Shown piece by piece: positions 61,488 to 64,000 of a DNA stretch of 64,000 nt (positions are counted from its first letter, which is position 1; each line of letters starts with the position of its first letter). The stretch is taken from contig OX387193.1 in NCBI GenBank assembly GCA_947561395.2, positions 10,230,001 to 10,294,000 on the forward strand. Direction: 5' to 3'. The position numbers and the translations under genes are program-made. The stretch is from Buxus sempervirens. Taxonomy: Eukaryota > Streptophyta > Magnoliopsida > Buxales > Buxaceae. Below the pieces are notes generated by a model. It searched no databases. It was not told the DNA's origin and worked only from the letters and a program-made list of their open reading frames with translations.

Positions 61488-63752
61488 ATGCAAAAATCTG
61501 CTATAAACGCCATGATGTCACCGGCGAGATGGTCTGGTCTAATCTCTCGTGACATTAGCTTCCGCAATCTTCTCACTCGCTTTGTTTCCTCCGAGTCAGA
61601 ATTACTCGAAACCATGCGGAACCCGTTCGTAAACGACCATCCCCACGAAGCCATTTCGCTATTTTTCGCCCGTAATGTTCCAAATTCCCAAACCTTCGCT
61701 ACCCTCTTTCAAGCCTGTGCCAGGCTCCGTCTTCTCGACCAGGGCCGAGCGCTGCACCGCCACATGGTCTCGCATTTCCCCAACTTACAGGACATAGTCG
61801 TAACCAACCATCTTATAAATTTATACGCAAAATGTGGCTGCTTGGACATTGCTCGACAACTGTTCGATCAAATGCCTCAGAGAAACGTCTTCTCCTGGAC
61901 TGTTCTTGTCTCGGGTTATGATCAACATGGTCGAGCTGATGACTGCTTTAGTCTCTTTTCCTCCATGCTCGCCTACCAACTTCCCACGGAGTTCGCCTAT
62001 GCAAGTGTCCTTAGCTCAAGTGACCGTGACCGAGGCCGGCAGGTACATGCTCTTGCATTGAAAACTTCTTTTGATGCCTATCTTTACGTTGCCAATGCTC
62101 TCATTATGATGTATTGCAAGAGTTGCTTTTATGATCATGACAATCAGAATGACGACGGTTGGTTAGTTTTTGAAACCATGACGACCCGCAATCTCATTAG
62201 TTGGAATTCAATGATCACAGGATTCCGGCTTTGTGGACTAGGATCCCGATCGCTTGAGCTCTTCTCGCAGATGCACCGTGATGGTATTGGGTATGAACGT
62301 GCGACATTCGTTAGTGTCATCACCTCTTTGTGTTGTGATTGTGGCGATGCTATTGTTGATTCTGTTGGGCTTAAGTGTTGTTTCCAGCTGCACTGTCTTG
62401 TCATGAAGACTGGGTTTGTCTTAGAGGTTGAGGTTTTAACTGCACTAATGAAGGCTTATATGAACCTTGGAGGTGAGCTTGCTGATTGTTACAGGCTCTT
62501 TTCAGAGACAAGTGGTTGTCGAGATTTAATGTCATGGACAGGAATTATGGCAGCTTATGCAGAAAAAGATCCGGAAAAAGTGTTTGTCCTCTTCTCTCAG
62601 TTGCTCCAGGAAGGCTTACATCCAGATTGCTACAACCTTTCAGTTGTCATCAAAGCATGTGCAGAGCTTGTGACTGAGCGGCATGGCTTAGTTGTCCATT
62701 CAATGGTTGTCAAGGGTGGGTTTGAGAATGACATTGTACTCTCCAATGCCCTCATTCATATGTATGCACGGTGTGGCTCCATTCTCCTTTCCTGGAAAAT
62801 TTTTAACACTATTGCAATTCGTGAAACGGTATCTTGCAACTCCATGCTCAAGGCTTATGCTTTGCATGGACAAGCAAGGGAAGCATTGCAGCTCTTTTCT
62901 CAAATGGACACCAGACCTGATGCGGCCACCTTTGTTGCTATCCTCTCTGCATGTAGCCATGCTGGACTGGTGGACGAAGGTACTGAAATCTTTCACACTA
63001 TGTTAAAAAATTATGGTGTTGCCCCTGAACTCGATCATTTTGCCTGCATGGTTGACATTCTTGGACGAGCTGGGTGCCTTGTCCAGGCTGTAAATCTGAT
63101 AAATCAAATGCCGATGGAGCCTGATTATGTGGTGTGGAGTGCGTTGCTTGGTGCATGTAGGAAACACGGTGAAACCGAGATAGCAGAGCTCTCAGCAATG
63201 AAGCTTGTGGAAATGGTGCCTGAAAACTCATTAGGGTATGTAATGATGTCTAACATATATTGTTCAAAGGGGAGCTTCATTGATGCTGCTTCTATTAGGA
63301 AGGCAATGAAAGGGTGTAGGGTGAGAAAAGAACCTGGTTTGAGTTGGATTCAGATCAGGAATCAAGTGCATGAGTTTGCAGCTGGAGGTCGAAATCACCC
63401 ACAGAGGATTTCCATATATACCAAGCTTGAAGAGCTGATAGCCCAGTTAAAGGTTCTGGGTTATTTGCCAGATACAAGATTAGCATTGCATGATGTAGAA
63501 GAGGAGCATAAGGAGAAACAGTTGCATTATCACAGTGAGAAGCTGGCTTTGGCATTTGCATTGATGAATGAAGATAATCTGCGTCATGTTGGGGGTGTCA
63601 TTAAAATTATGAAGAACATTCGTATTTGTGTTGATTGCCATGACTTCATGAAATTATCTTCAGTTATTGTTCAAAAGGAAATTGTTGTGAGAGATGCAAA
63701 CCGCTTCCATCATTTTAAAGATAGAGTGTGCTCATGCAATGATTATTGGTGA
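61488..63752 (+). CDS. PLS-class pentatricopeptide repeat protein with E and DYW domains
   Basis: An organelle RNA-editing factor type: PPR repeats bind a specific transcript and the DYW domain is a cytidine deaminase. Single exon, 754 aa from ATG 61488, ending in the canonical CSCNDYW. The PLS repeat array runs from about residue 60 to 540 (for example NHLINLYAKCGCLDIARQLF, NALIHMYARCGS, ILSACSHAGLVDEG). The E/E+ region is about 545-640 (WSALLGACRKHGETE, GLSWIQI). The DYW domain has the deaminase signature HSE (682-684) with CVDC (714-717), and the second zinc ligands HH (741-742) and CSC (748-750). All expected catalytic residues are present. It resembles the Arabidopsis At1g71420-type protein. 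Around residues 170-260 the repeats are irregular (Asp/Asn-rich insertion DHDNQNDDG). The N-terminus probably targets mitochondria or plastids, but this is not decisive. Confidence 0.95.
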   Translation: MQKSAINAMMSPARWSGLISRDISFRNLLTRFVSSESELLETMRNPFVNDHPHEAISLFFARNVPNSQTFATLFQACARLRLLDQGRALHRHMVSHFPNLQDIVVTNHLINLYAKCGCLDIARQLFDQMPQRNVFSWTVLVSGYDQHGRADDCFSLFSSMLAYQLPTEFAYASVLSSSDRDRGRQVHALALKTSFDAYLYVANALIMMYCKSCFYDHDNQNDDGWLVFETMTTRNLISWNSMITGFRLCGLGSRSLELFSQMHRDGIGYERATFVSVITSLCCDCGDAIVDSVGLKCCFQLHCLVMKTGFVLEVEVLTALMKAYMNLGGELADCYRLFSETSGCRDLMSWTGIMAAYAEKDPEKVFVLFSQLLQEGLHPDCYNLSVVIKACAELVTERHGLVVHSMVVKGGFENDIVLSNALIHMYARCGSILLSWKIFNTIAIRETVSCNSMLKAYALHGQAREALQLFSQMDTRPDAATFVAILSACSHAGLVDEGTEIFHTMLKNYGVAPELDHFACMVDILGRAGCLVQAVNLINQMPMEPDYVVWSALLGACRKHGETEIAELSAMKLVEMVPENSLGYVMMSNIYCSKGSFIDAASIRKAMKGCRVRKEPGLSWIQIRNQVHEFAAGGRNHPQRISIYTKLEELIAQLKVLGYLPDTRLALHDVEEEHKEKQLHYHSEKLALAFALMNEDNLRHVGGVIKIMKNIRICVDCHDFMKLSSVIVQKEIVVRDANRFHHFKDRVCSCNDYW

Positions 63753-64000
63753 TTAATTGAAGTTGGCTAGATAACATAGCACAACCATAGTATGTGGTTT
63801 ACCTCCTCATGCACATGTTTGGTTTGCAATTTTTGGGTGGTGGGCAAACATCATTTTTCCAAACATGAAGCCTTTTGAATCAGTTTTTATTCTAATCCAG
63901 TGCCTCTCGCTTCTCTTGATGTTCCAGTGCAGATTTTTCGGAGAGGTCTTTGAGTGATCAGAACAGAGTTATTGAGGTAGTAGTTTTCAGTGAAAAGCCA
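63753..64000 (+). other. 3' flank of the PPR gene
   Basis: Presumptive 3' UTR running off the window. No further feature seen. Confidence 0.4.

Overview
This is a nuclear window from a flowering plant, probably a non-grass angiosperm. I cannot name the species. It is AT-rich, with long introns full of retroelements, GT-AG splice sites, a plant PLS-class PPR-DYW gene, and plant LINEs, Helitrons, hAT elements and Mutator-like elements. No bacterial features, CRISPR arrays, rRNA genes or convincing tRNA genes were seen. The exon coordinates come from reading splice sites against remembered protein families and have not been checked against transcripts.

Layout. (1) 0.8-3.5 kb: a degenerate RTE-clade LINE with a solo LTR, a short retroposon and a Helitron nested inside it. 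(2) 3.7-7.0 kb (+): the last three exons of a plant O-fucosyltransferase; its 5' exons lie left of the window. A SINE sits in one of its introns. (3) 7.7-9.7 kb: a hAT-type element and a minus-strand retroposon, both with target-site duplications (TSDs). (4) 10.1-13.7 kb (-): a complete seven-exon cytosolic malate dehydrogenase gene of 332 aa, with a candidate second first exon. (5) 13.9-18.4 kb: gene-poor, with Helitron-type elements. (6) 19.9-47.8 kb (-), with 5' UTR and promoter to about 49.9 kb: one very large gene of about 2,300 codons for a tandem-Agenet (Tudor-like) nuclear protein related to Arabidopsis G2484-1. Its introns hold a nearly full-length L1 LINE, two 5'-truncated L1 copies, a second RTE remnant and several tandem duplications. 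(7) 50.0-50.4 kb: a long-TIR MITE in the presumed divergent promoter. (8) 51.1-59.0 kb: a head-to-head pair of Pack-MULE-like elements forming a large inverted repeat. One copy is split by an LTR element, which is itself split by a second LTR element. (9) 59.5-60.1 kb (+): an intronless-CDS HemK2/N6AMT1-type methyltransferase. (10) 60.6-61.0 kb: a small Helitron. (11) 61.5-63.8 kb (+): a single-exon PPR-DYW gene.

The five host genes do not form a pathway. They cover protein O-glycosylation, central metabolism, chromatin reading, modification of translation termination and organelle RNA editing. Most of the unusual structure is in the repeats. At least ten insertions can be dated relative to each other or delimited by TSDs or empty sites. 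The most distinctive object is the inverted MULE pair at 56.9-58.4 kb, whose nearly identical arms could give a long hairpin RNA.
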